DNA of 6,428 nt from assembly GCA_018665005.1 (NCBI GenBank), contig JABJEE010000283.1, positions 1-6,428 of the forward strand. Reading direction: 5' to 3'. The notes under the pieces were generated by a model. It was given only the letters and a program-made list of their open reading frames with translations, was not told where the DNA came from and did not search any database. The stretch comes from Flavobacteriales bacterium. GTDB taxonomy: Bacteria > Bacteroidota > Bacteroidia > Flavobacteriales_D > Crocinitomicaceae. The translations under genes were made by a program, and so were the position numbers. Shown here in pieces: positions 1-6,373 of the stretch (positions are counted from its first letter, which is position 1; every line of letters starts with the position of its first letter).

Positions 1-5
1 GAAAT

Positions 6-1004
6 ATGATTATTCATCTCAAAAAAAATACAACAGCAGAAATGCTTGATGCTATGACAAAGCAACTCAAAGCTTTTCATATAAAACAAGAAAATCGTGA
101 GCTTCTGATCACAAGTTCTGGGCTTAAAGATATTCCTACTCAATTCGAGAATTATGTAGAAGAAAAATGGGTCTTTGATTCAGATATGCAGCTTTCTTCT
201 AAAACTTATAATAGTGACAAAGCTGAGATAGATTTAGGTACTGTAAAAATAGGTGGTGACACCAACAATACTGTTCTGATTGGCGGACCATGCTCTGTTG
301 AATCAGAAGATCAAATACGATCTTCAGCCGAACTGCTTAAAGGATTAAATCTATCTGTACTTAGAGGAGGGTGTTACAAGCCAAGGACAAGTCCGTATTC
401 TTTTCAAGGGTTAGGTATAGAAGGCCTGCACCTGTTGTCAAAAATGAGGAACGAATATGGATTAAAAATCATATCTGAAGTTCGAGATGCTACACAAGTT
501 GAAGATATAATAGAACATACAGACATCATTCAGATTGGCGCCAAAGCGATGTATGATCAAGGGATTTTAAGGGCCTGTGCAAAAACACAAAAGCCTGTAA
601 TGATTAAACGGGGTTTTGGAACAAGTCTTCAAGAATTTACCCAAGCTGCAGAGTTTATTCTTTCAGGTGGCAATCCAAATGTAATACTTTGTGAAAGAGG
701 AATCAGAACCTTTGAAACCAAAACAAGGTTCACCCTGGATCTATGTGGCGTGGCATGGCTTCAAGAGCACTCTAACTTACCCATCATTCTAGACCCCTCT
801 CACGCTATGGGATACTCATATGGCGTTCCTTCTCTCACAAAAGCGTGCTTGGCTATGGGTGTAGATGGACTTATTATTGAAGCTCACCCAAATCCAGCAG
901 TAGCTAAATCTGATGCCTCTCAACAATTGAATCACGATCAATTTAAAAACCTACATCATGCGCTTCAGCCATTGGCTCAGAGCCTAGGATATAATATCGT
1001 TTAA
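6..1004 (+). CDS. aroF: 3-deoxy-7-phosphoheptulonate (DAHP) synthase, class I beta type with N-terminal ferredoxin-like domain
   Basis: This cytoplasmic enzyme condenses phosphoenolpyruvate with erythrose 4-phosphate to give DAHP, the first step of the shikimate pathway. Residues 1-~68 form a ferredoxin-like domain of the Thermotoga maritima type. The TIM barrel follows, with GGPCSVES (93-100), KPRTSPYSFQG (125-135), KRGFG (201-205), ILCERGIRTFE (227-237), LDPSHAMG (262-269) and IIEAHPNP (290-297). By family knowledge, Cys96, His266, Glu292 and Asp303 are the metal ligands, and all are present. KPRTSPYSFQG separates it from the homologous KDO-8-phosphate synthase. Its 332 residues are close to the Thermotoga enzyme (338), and no chorismate mutase is fused. 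The opening MIIHLKK resembles the Thermotoga N-terminus, which supports the start at base 6; only five bases precede it, so an upstream start cannot be excluded. Feedback control by Tyr or Phe through the N-terminal domain is inferred. The aroF/aroG/aroH naming is arbitrary here. Confidence 0.95.
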   Translation: MIIHLKKNTTAEMLDAMTKQLKAFHIKQENRELLITSSGLKDIPTQFENYVEEKWVFDSDMQLSSKTYNSDKAEIDLGTVKIGGDTNNTVLIGGPCSVESEDQIRSSAELLKGLNLSVLRGGCYKPRTSPYSFQGLGIEGLHLLSKMRNEYGLKIISEVRDATQVEDIIEHTDIIQIGAKAMYDQGILRACAKTQKPVMIKRGFGTSLQEFTQAAEFILSGGNPNVILCERGIRTFETKTRFTLDLCGVAWLQEHSNLPIILDPSHAMGYSYGVPSLTKACLAMGVDGLIIEAHPNPAVAKSDASQQLNHDQFKNLHHALQPLAQSLGYNIV

Positions 1005-1005
1005 T

Positions 1006-1671
1006 ATGAATTTGGAACAAAACATTAAAGGTCTATGCTCAAAACATGGCATTCACTTTCAAGACTTTCTTGGTGATTTTGAAATAGATTCTGTTCATGA
1101 ATTAAGCATATTTGATTTGGAAGCGATTTGTGAAGAATACGAGGTATCATTAGAATCTTTATTGTTTAAATCGCTTATCATAGAAAGCGACCTTCAAAAT
1201 AAATTAGAGCACATAAAGCTTCTCATTTTAGACGTAGACGGCGTAATGACGGATGGAGGCATGTCATTTACTGCGAATGGAGATGAACAAAAGAAGTTCA
1301 ATACCAAAGATGGAATGGGCATAATGAAAGCCATGAAAAACGGATTGCAAATTGGAATAATCTCTTCTGGATTTTCAGAAAAGATTGTAAAAACAAGAGC
1401 CAAGATGTTGGGCATAGATAAATGCCACGTTGGTCGCGAGCCAAAAATGGATATTCTTAAGAATTGGATGGAACAAGATGCTATTTCGTTTGAAGAAATC
1501 GCAATGATTGGAGATGACATCAACGATTTTGATATCATGAACAAAATTGGGGTTTCTGCTTGCCCTTCTGATGCAGTTATAGAAATTAAATCAATTTCTA
1601 ATATCATTCTTCAGAAAAAAGGTGGAGACGGATGTATCCGTGAATTTTTAGATCAATACTGGACCAGATAA
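1006..1671 (+). CDS. KdsC-like HAD-superfamily phosphatase with N-terminal extension
   Basis: Residues ~67-221 match the KdsC / KDN-9-phosphate phosphatase group of cap-less (C0) HAD enzymes. Motif I is DVDGVMTDGG, with nucleophile Asp76 and acid/base Asp78. Motif II is Ser121 in IISSG, motif III is Lys147 in REPKMD, and motif IV is GDDINDF (Asp170, Asp171). The C-terminal KKGGDGCIREFL is the typical tail of these tetrameric enzymes. Family members remove phosphate from 3-deoxy-ulosonate phosphates (KDO-8-P in lipopolysaccharide synthesis, or KDN-9-P). Two features are odd. Residues 1-66 are an added helical segment whose LEAICEEYEVSLESLL resembles the end of an XRE/Cro-type helix-turn-helix. 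The residue after motif II SG is Phe123, where KdsC usually has Arg and the Bacteroides KDN-9-P phosphatase has Glu. The start lies 1 bp after the DAHP synthase stop, so the two genes are surely cotranscribed. The phosphatase fold is near certain, but the substrate is not, so no symbol is given. Confidence 0.85.
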   Translation: MNLEQNIKGLCSKHGIHFQDFLGDFEIDSVHELSIFDLEAICEEYEVSLESLLFKSLIIESDLQNKLEHIKLLILDVDGVMTDGGMSFTANGDEQKKFNTKDGMGIMKAMKNGLQIGIISSGFSEKIVKTRAKMLGIDKCHVGREPKMDILKNWMEQDAISFEEIAMIGDDINDFDIMNKIGVSACPSDAVIEIKSISNIILQKKGGDGCIREFLDQYWTR

Positions 1672-1687
1672 AGTTTAAAAAATTACT

Positions 1688-2902
1688 ATGAAAATTGGAA
1701 TTATTAGAGAAGGTAAAGTTCCACCTGATTTTAGAGTGGCTCTTACACCCAAACAATGTAGACTGATAAAAGAAACCTACACTGATGTTCAAATCAGTGT
1801 TCAAAAGAGTCCGATTAGAACTTACACAGATGAGCAATATGAAAATGAAGGAATCGAATTGGTTGATTCTTTGGAACACTGCGATTTAATTATCGGTGTC
1901 AAGGAAGTAAACCTTGAAGATTTGATTCCGAATAAATCGTACATGTTTTTCTCCCACACCTTCAAAAAACAATCCTATAATCGTGTTTTGCTCCAAGAAA
2001 TATTAAAAAAGAAAATACGACTGATCGATTACGAAGTAATTAAAGACAAAAGAAACGTCCGCTTAATTGGATTCGGTCGATATGCCGGTATTGTTGGATG
2101 CTACAATGGGTTTAGGACTTTTGGGCTTAAACATGGTTTATATGATTTAAAACCAGCAAATCAATGCTCCGATCGCAAAGAAGTTGAAGAAGAATTAAAA
2201 AAAGTAGCATTACCCTCTAATTTCCGAATGGTTCTTACAGGTTTTGGACGTGTTGGTCATGGTGCTAGAGAAATCATGAACCTTCTCCCTATTAAAGAAG
2301 TTACACCAGAAGATTATCTTAACCACACATATGATGAATCAGTTTTCACTCATTTGGAAGTTGAAAATTATTTTGACAAAGCAGACGGAGGTGAATTTAT
2401 TCGAAGAGAATTTTATACAAAACCCGAGCTTTTCAATCAAGGTTTTCAAAAATATGTTCCCCTAACAGATATGTATATCCCATGTCATTATTGGAACAGT
2501 AATTCTCCAAAAATCCTTACCAAAGCTGATTTGGCCGCGGAATCAAATAGAATTTCAGTGATTGCTGACATTTCATGTGATATAGCTGACCCTATTGCAT
2601 CAACCCTAAGACCCTCAAAAGTCGCTACGCCCATATATGGCTATGATCCAGAAACTGGGAATGAAGAATCAAATTATAAAAGGGACGGTATAATTGCTGT
2701 TATGGCTGTAGATAATCTGCCCTGTGAGTTACCGAAAGATGCTTCTGAAGATTTTGGAAATGAATTGATTAAACATGTACTTCCCGCAATGATTGGAGAA
2801 GATTCAGATCGAATTATCGAAAGAGCCAGTCAAACCAATTTAGATGGTCACCTCATGCCTGAATTTGAGTATTTAAAGGAATATGTGGCAGGCAAAGAAT
2901 AA
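1688..2902 (+). CDS. Stand-alone LOR-domain / saccharopine dehydrogenase (lysine-forming)-like NAD(P) oxidoreductase
   Basis: This 404-residue protein belongs to the AlaDH/PNT-like superfamily. It most resembles the lysine-ketoglutarate reductase (LOR) half of AASS, and yeast Lys1, not alanine dehydrogenase. Landmarks in order are FRVALTP (15-21), IIGVKEV (68-74), MFFSHTFKKQ (86-95), IRLIDYE (110-116), GFGRYAGIVG (128-137), a Rossmann loop TGFGRVGHGA (184-193), HYWNSNSPKILT (267-278), VIADISCDIADP (291-302), VDNLPCELPKDAS (341-353) and a C-terminal LMPEFEYLKEYV. Lys72 and His90 align with the catalytic Lys and His of yeast Lys1. Such enzymes interconvert lysine plus 2-oxoglutarate and saccharopine. 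No saccharopine-cleaving (SDH) domain is fused or visible nearby. The start is 16 bp after the phosphatase gene, behind an A/T-rich leader. Automatic annotation may call it alanine dehydrogenase, but the motifs favour LOR. Substrate and direction are inferred. Confidence 0.8.
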   Translation: MKIGIIREGKVPPDFRVALTPKQCRLIKETYTDVQISVQKSPIRTYTDEQYENEGIELVDSLEHCDLIIGVKEVNLEDLIPNKSYMFFSHTFKKQSYNRVLLQEILKKKIRLIDYEVIKDKRNVRLIGFGRYAGIVGCYNGFRTFGLKHGLYDLKPANQCSDRKEVEEELKKVALPSNFRMVLTGFGRVGHGAREIMNLLPIKEVTPEDYLNHTYDESVFTHLEVENYFDKADGGEFIRREFYTKPELFNQGFQKYVPLTDMYIPCHYWNSNSPKILTKADLAAESNRISVIADISCDIADPIASTLRPSKVATPIYGYDPETGNEESNYKRDGIIAVMAVDNLPCELPKDASEDFGNELIKHVLPAMIGEDSDRIIERASQTNLDGHLMPEFEYLKEYVAGKE

Positions 2903-2944
2903 ATATTGTCAATCAACTATATTTTTTATTTTTAGCACGTGATA

Positions 2945-4264
2945 ATGAAAGGGGATAAAAAGATTATTAAAGGTTGGGTCATGTATGACTGGGCCAACTC
3001 CGTTTATAGCCTTGTGATATCAACAGCTATATTCCCAATATTTTATGAGGCTCAAACCAAAAGTATCTATGCAGAACAAATAGGTAAACCAATTGATCAA
3101 ATTGATGCTTATGACGTCATTGTTCCTTTTTTTGGATACGATGTTTCTCCAAGTGTCATTTATTCGATGGTTATTTCAATTTCCTTTTTATTGGTAAGTA
3201 TTATTTCCCCTATTCTTTCTGGAATTGCTGATTATACCGGAAATAAAAAACGATTTCTACAGTTCTTTTGCTACTTCGGATCTTTCTTTTGCATGAGTTT
3301 GTTTTTCTTCGATGCGCATTACATGGAGTTGAGTATGATTCCAGTTATGTTTGCCTCAATCGGTTTTTGGTGCAGCCTTGTTTTTTACAATGCATTCCTA
3401 CCTGAAATTGCTCCTCTCGAGGACCAAGATGACATATCTGCCCGAGGTTTTATAATGGGATACATTGGAAGCATTATTTTGCTACTGATTTGTCTAGGAT
3501 TGATTATGGGAGTTGGAGTACACCTCACCAAATATTGCTTTATTTTAGTTGGACTTTGGTGGATCGGTTTTGCGCAGTATACCTATAGGATTTTACCAGA
3601 CAATCCCTTCCGTAAAAAGCCGGAAGCTGATTATATATGGAAAGGCTATAGAGAATTAAAGACCGTTTATAAGGAATTCATGAAAACTACACGTCTCAAA
3701 AAGTATTTATACGCTTTTTTCTTTTTTAATTCAGGTGTTCAGACAGTAATGCTACTTGCGACAATATTTGCCAGCAAGGCCATTGAATGGCCAAAGGGCG
3801 AGGGAACGACAGGGCTAATTATTGCGATACTTCTTATTCAAGTATTGGCAGCCGTTGGAGCCAAACTCATGTCTAATATTTCGATAAAAATAGGTAACAT
3901 CTCCACGCTGAAAATATCTGTTTTCATTTGGATTATATTATGCTTAGGAGCTTATTTTATAAAAACACCTGTCGAGTTTTATATTCTAGCCTCTTTTGTA
4001 GGCCTTGTAATGGGGGGAATCCAATCCATAGCCAGGTCGACATATTCCAAATACCTACCTGAAACCACAGATCATGCGAGCTACTTCTCTTTTTATGATG
4101 TTTCTGAAAAGGTTGGAATTGTGCTAGGAACCGCCTTTTTTGCTTTGACAGAGTATTATTTTGATGATATTCGTTACTCTGTGATTTCGATTGCAGGCTT
4201 CTTTGTTTTAGGACTTTTCTTTTTATTTAGAGTGCCCAAAGAAGAAAAAATACTTACCTCTTAA
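2945..4264 (+). CDS. MFS transporter, UMF1 / Atg22-like family
   Basis: This inner-membrane protein has about twelve hydrophobic segments and very few charges within them. Counting from the GTG start described below, UMF1/Atg22 signatures are WVMYDWANSVYS (13-24), GIADYTGNKKRF (95-106, the MFS loop 2-3 motif), FYNAFLPEIA (149-158), RGFIMGYIGS (169-178), IQSIARSTYSKYLPE (361-375) and SFYDVSEKVGIVLGTAF (384-400). A hydrophilic loop at ~37-72 separates helices 1 and 2, and a charged loop at ~220-255 divides the two halves. Fungal Atg22 exports amino acids from the vacuole. Bacterial members have no settled substrate, so an amino-acid or small-metabolite exporter is only an inference from the lysine-related neighbours. 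Two starts are possible: GTG at 2939, or ATG at 2945 two codons later. ATG is chosen because it is the commoner codon and loses no conserved sequence. The 42-bp AT-rich gap upstream is the largest within the block. Confidence 0.88.
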   Translation: MKGDKKIIKGWVMYDWANSVYSLVISTAIFPIFYEAQTKSIYAEQIGKPIDQIDAYDVIVPFFGYDVSPSVIYSMVISISFLLVSIISPILSGIADYTGNKKRFLQFFCYFGSFFCMSLFFFDAHYMELSMIPVMFASIGFWCSLVFYNAFLPEIAPLEDQDDISARGFIMGYIGSIILLLICLGLIMGVGVHLTKYCFILVGLWWIGFAQYTYRILPDNPFRKKPEADYIWKGYRELKTVYKEFMKTTRLKKYLYAFFFFNSGVQTVMLLATIFASKAIEWPKGEGTTGLIIAILLIQVLAAVGAKLMSNISIKIGNISTLKISVFIWIILCLGAYFIKTPVEFYILASFVGLVMGGIQSIARSTYSKYLPETTDHASYFSFYDVSEKVGIVLGTAFFALTEYYFDDIRYSVISIAGFFVLGLFFLFRVPKEEKILTS

Positions 4265-4273
4265 ATCATCACA

Positions 4274-5080
4274 ATGAAGGAAATTATTGAAAAAGCCTGG
4301 TTGAATCGTGAACTTTTAAAGGACCCATCTACCGTAAAAGTCATCGAAGAAGTCATTGAAGGAATAGACAAAGGAAGCATTCGAGTTGCCGAACCTAATG
4401 GAGACGATTGGATTGTTAATGAATGGGTCAAAAAAGCAGTAGTCATGTATTTCCCTATTCGTCAAATGGAAACGATTGAGGTAGGGCCCTTTGAATTTCA
4501 TGATAAAATGGCACTTAAAACGAACTATAAAGAACTTGGCGTTAGAGTCGTTCCCCATGCGATTGCTCGTTATGGTGCGTATGTCGCTTCAGGAGTTATC
4601 ATGATGCCTTCCTATGTCAATATTGGAGCGTACGTAGATTCGGGAACCATGGTGGATACATGGGCAACTGTTGGGAGCTGTGCGCAGGTTGGAAAAGATG
4701 TTCATTTAAGTGGAGGTGTTGGAATTGGTGGTGTATTAGAACCATTACAGGCTGCACCAGTAATCATTGAGGATGGCGCATTTATTGGCTCTCGATGTAT
4801 TGTTGTCGAAGGTGTTCGTGTCGGAAAAGAAGCCGTACTTGGTGCAAATGTTGTACTTACAAAATCAACAAAAATCATTGATGTTACGGGAAAAGAATCC
4901 AAAGAGATTAGAGGCTATGTTCCTGAGCGAAGTGTTGTTATTCCAGGATCATACACCAAGACATTTCCTGCTGGTGACTTTCAAGTTCCATGTGCCTTAA
5001 TCATTGGACAACGAAAAGCCTCAACCGATCTTAAGACATCTCTCAATGATGCACTTCGCACGCACAATGTTGCTGTTTAA
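4274..5080 (+). CDS. dapD: 2,3,4,5-tetrahydropyridine-2,6-dicarboxylate N-succinyltransferase
   Basis: DapD transfers succinyl from succinyl-CoA to tetrahydrodipicolinate, giving N-succinyl-2-amino-6-ketopimelate in the succinylase route to meso-diaminopimelate and lysine. It is a cytoplasmic trimer. Its 268 residues are close to E. coli DapD (274). The N-terminal helical domain contains AWLNRELLKDP (8-18) and VNEWVKKAVVMYF (48-60). The left-handed beta-helix made of hexapeptide repeats follows, with RVVPHAIARYGAYV (91-104), GTMVDTWATVGSCAQVG (124-140), HLSGGVGIGGVLEPLQA (144-160), IIEDGAFIGSR (164-174) and VVEGVRVG (177-184). The C-terminal domain contains GYVPERSVVIPGS (214-226). ATG at 4274 is 9 bp after the transporter stop, so cotranscription is likely; no Shine-Dalgarno is seen. 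Its presence shows that the host uses the succinylase branch, not the DapL or Ddh branch, at least here. The gene looks intact. Confidence 0.97.
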   Translation: MKEIIEKAWLNRELLKDPSTVKVIEEVIEGIDKGSIRVAEPNGDDWIVNEWVKKAVVMYFPIRQMETIEVGPFEFHDKMALKTNYKELGVRVVPHAIARYGAYVASGVIMMPSYVNIGAYVDSGTMVDTWATVGSCAQVGKDVHLSGGVGIGGVLEPLQAAPVIIEDGAFIGSRCIVVEGVRVGKEAVLGANVVLTKSTKIIDVTGKESKEIRGYVPERSVVIPGSYTKTFPAGDFQVPCALIIGQRKASTDLKTSLNDALRTHNVAV

Positions 5081-5145
5081 TTTTAATTCCACCTTTCTTT
5101 TAAACCTTTTGCGTTTTAAAGTATCAAATAACAAAAAAAAATAAA

Positions 5146-6306
5146 ATGAAAAGAAAAACGCTCCTATTCTTGACGATTATTTTTGCCTCAGGTTTTGTTT
5201 CTGCCCAATGGGAACAATCATCAGGGACAGAAAATCTTAATATACAGGCCCTACTTAGTTTCAATAATCATGATTTTGCGGGTGGAGCTACTGGGTCCTA
5301 CTTATCTACAGATGAATCAGCAACATATGCTTTTGCTAATTCAGGAAATGATGATTTCGGCCCAACCAGAGGATATACGCATGACAATGATTTTGTATAT
5401 ACCTGCACAAGTCAGGGAGTTTTTAGAAGTGAGGATTTTGGAACAAGCTGGATTTCAAAAAGTAATGGACTTCCTTCCTTATTATGCCATGGTATGATTG
5501 CATTAAGCGGTCATCTTTTTGTGGGTACTCCTAATGGTGTTTTTAAAACGAATGATCAAGGTGAAAATTGGGAATCGGCTGGAATGGATGGTGAAGACAG
5601 CAGGTGTATTACAAATAATGCAGATACACTATATGTTGGTACCAATGGAAGCGGAATCTTTAAAAGTATAGATTTTGGTAATTCATGGACAAGTGTTAAT
5701 AATGGACTTAGCTCCACCAATTTCAGGGCTATTGAAAGTAAAGGCAACACGATATTCGCAGGTGGTCAGATAGGTACGGGTGTATTTCGATCCATAGATT
5801 TTGGAAATAATTGGGAGCTTTTGGGAGGAGGACTTGCAACTGGATCTTATAGAGGGTTCGCCAGTAATGATCAATTGATTCTCGCAGGATCTTTTGGTTC
5901 TGGTGTCTTTTATTCAACAGACAATGGAGATAGCTGGACGGAATTGAATAGTGGTTTACTAGATGAAACCATTTTCGATTTGGAGATAAATGACAATTAC
6001 ATTGTTGCAGCAACGAATACTCAAGGCGTGTTTAGATTTCCATTATCAGAATTAAATTTAGGTTTGTCAAGCGAGAATGCTTCTTTAAGCATTTCAGTTT
6101 ATCCTAATCCAGTTGCCAACATCCTCACTATTGAAAATATTAATCCATCAATTCAAGCATATACTATTGTTGACATAAGTGGTAACATCATTCAGGCTGG
6201 TTTTATCGAAAAATCAAAACAAATAATTGATGTATCTCATTTACCCGGTGCGGCTTACTGCATTAAAATAAATGATAACACATTTCGATTTATAAAAACT
6301 GAATAA
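5146..6306 (+). CDS. Secreted Asp-box beta-propeller protein with T9SS type A C-terminal sorting domain
   Basis: The protein has three parts. Residues 1-20 are a signal peptide (KRK, then a hydrophobic core, ending FVSA|QW); no lipobox cysteine is present. Residues ~28-300 carry seven repeats about 41 residues apart, built on G-V-F-x-S-x-D-x-G-x-S-W. Five are good Asp-boxes, at SEDFGTSW (95-102), TNDQGENW (135-142), SIDFGNSW (174-181), SIDFGNNW (216-223) and STDNGDSW (257-264). Degenerate copies begin and end the series. Residues ~313-386 form a Por-type sorting domain with SVYPNPVAN and a final GAAYCIKIN...FRFIKTE. Proteins of this build cross the outer membrane through the T9SS and are released or attached to the cell surface. 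Asp-boxes stabilise propellers of sialidases and many non-enzymatic proteins. I see no sialidase arginine triad or FRIP motif, so binding or adhesion is as likely as catalysis. A 65-bp spacer from dapD and an A-rich leader suggest a separate unit. The specific role is unknown. Confidence 0.88.
   Translation: MKRKTLLFLTIIFASGFVSAQWEQSSGTENLNIQALLSFNNHDFAGGATGSYLSTDESATYAFANSGNDDFGPTRGYTHDNDFVYTCTSQGVFRSEDFGTSWISKSNGLPSLLCHGMIALSGHLFVGTPNGVFKTNDQGENWESAGMDGEDSRCITNNADTLYVGTNGSGIFKSIDFGNSWTSVNNGLSSTNFRAIESKGNTIFAGGQIGTGVFRSIDFGNNWELLGGGLATGSYRGFASNDQLILAGSFGSGVFYSTDNGDSWTELNSGLLDETIFDLEINDNYIVAATNTQGVFRFPLSELNLGLSSENASLSISVYPNPVANILTIENINPSIQAYTIVDISGNIIQAGFIEKSKQIIDVSHLPGAAYCIKINDNTFRFIKTE
5293..6045 (+). 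repeat. Seven tandem ~41-codon Asp-box repeats (propeller blades)
   Basis: Repeat anchors begin at residues 50 (GSYLSTD), 91 (GVFRSED), 131 (GVFKTND), 170 (GIFKSID), 212 (GVFRSID), 253 (GVFYSTD) and 294 (GVFRFPL), giving spacings of 39-42 residues. Five copies keep the G-x-S/N-W end, while the first and last are degenerate, as is usual for propeller edge blades. At DNA level, the third and fourth Asp-boxes share atagattttgg (5668-5678 and 5794-5804), consistent with fairly recent internal duplication. Seven copies fit a closed seven-bladed beta-propeller; the fold itself is inferred. Confidence 0.8.
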
Positions 6307-6317
6307 TCTAAGATTTT

Positions 6318-6345
6318 TTTGTCTGCGATTTAGTAATTAAATTTG
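6318..6345 (+). promoter_or_regulatory. Bacteroidota-type sigma-A promoter (TTTG ... TAAATTTG)
   Basis: TAAATTTG at 6338-6345 is an exact match to the Bacteroidota -7 consensus TAnnTTTG. TTTG at 6318-6321 matches the -33 element, with a 16-bp spacer, slightly shorter than the usual range. The -7 element lies 28 bp upstream of the ATG at 6374, which implies a short leader. It sits in the 67-bp AT-rich gap after the propeller gene and would make the right-edge gene independently transcribed. Confidence 0.6.
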
Positions 6346-6373
6346 CGTTCTAATTATTTAAAAAACACATAGC

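Noticed and set aside
6..1004. KDO-8-phosphate synthase for the first gene, suggested by the adjacent KdsC-like phosphatase
   Set aside because: The KPRTSPYSFQG motif and the ferredoxin-like N-terminal domain are those of DAHP synthase; KDO-8-P synthase has a KANRSS-type motif at that site.
1194..1607. 137-codon open frame on the minus strand
   Set aside because: It lies wholly antisense to the phosphatase gene, whose catalytic motifs are intact, and its translation shows no recognisable domain.
2903..2944. Promoter in the gap before the transporter (TATATTTT at 2918-2925, TATTTTTA at 2927-2934)
   Set aside because: Both lack the final G of the -7 consensus and have no well-spaced -33 TTG. 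Such strings are expected by chance in this AT-rich gap.
4767..5000. 77-codon + strand frame inside dapD, and minus-strand frames across dapD and the propeller gene
   Set aside because: All overlap strongly supported genes in another frame and have low-complexity or motif-free translations.
5094..5120. Imperfect inverted repeat around ttttaaaccttttgcgttttaaag between dapD and the propeller gene
   Set aside because: The stem is AT-only apart from one closing pair, contains a mismatch, and is not followed by a T run. It is not convincing as a terminator or operator.
5081..5145. Promoter for the propeller gene
   Set aside because: A separate promoter is expected from the spacing, but no exact TAnnTTTG occurs. 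The nearest string, accttttg at 5104-5111, lacks the TA.
5146..6306. Sialidase (neuraminidase) call for the Asp-box protein
   Set aside because: Asp-boxes are structural and occur in many propellers. No FRIP motif or arginine triad is seen, so an enzymatic name would overstate the evidence.
6305..6320. Possible terminator after the propeller gene: AATC-TAA-GATT followed by a T run
   Set aside because: The stem is only four AT-rich base pairs, too weak for an intrinsic terminator. The T run also supplies the putative -33 element of the next promoter.
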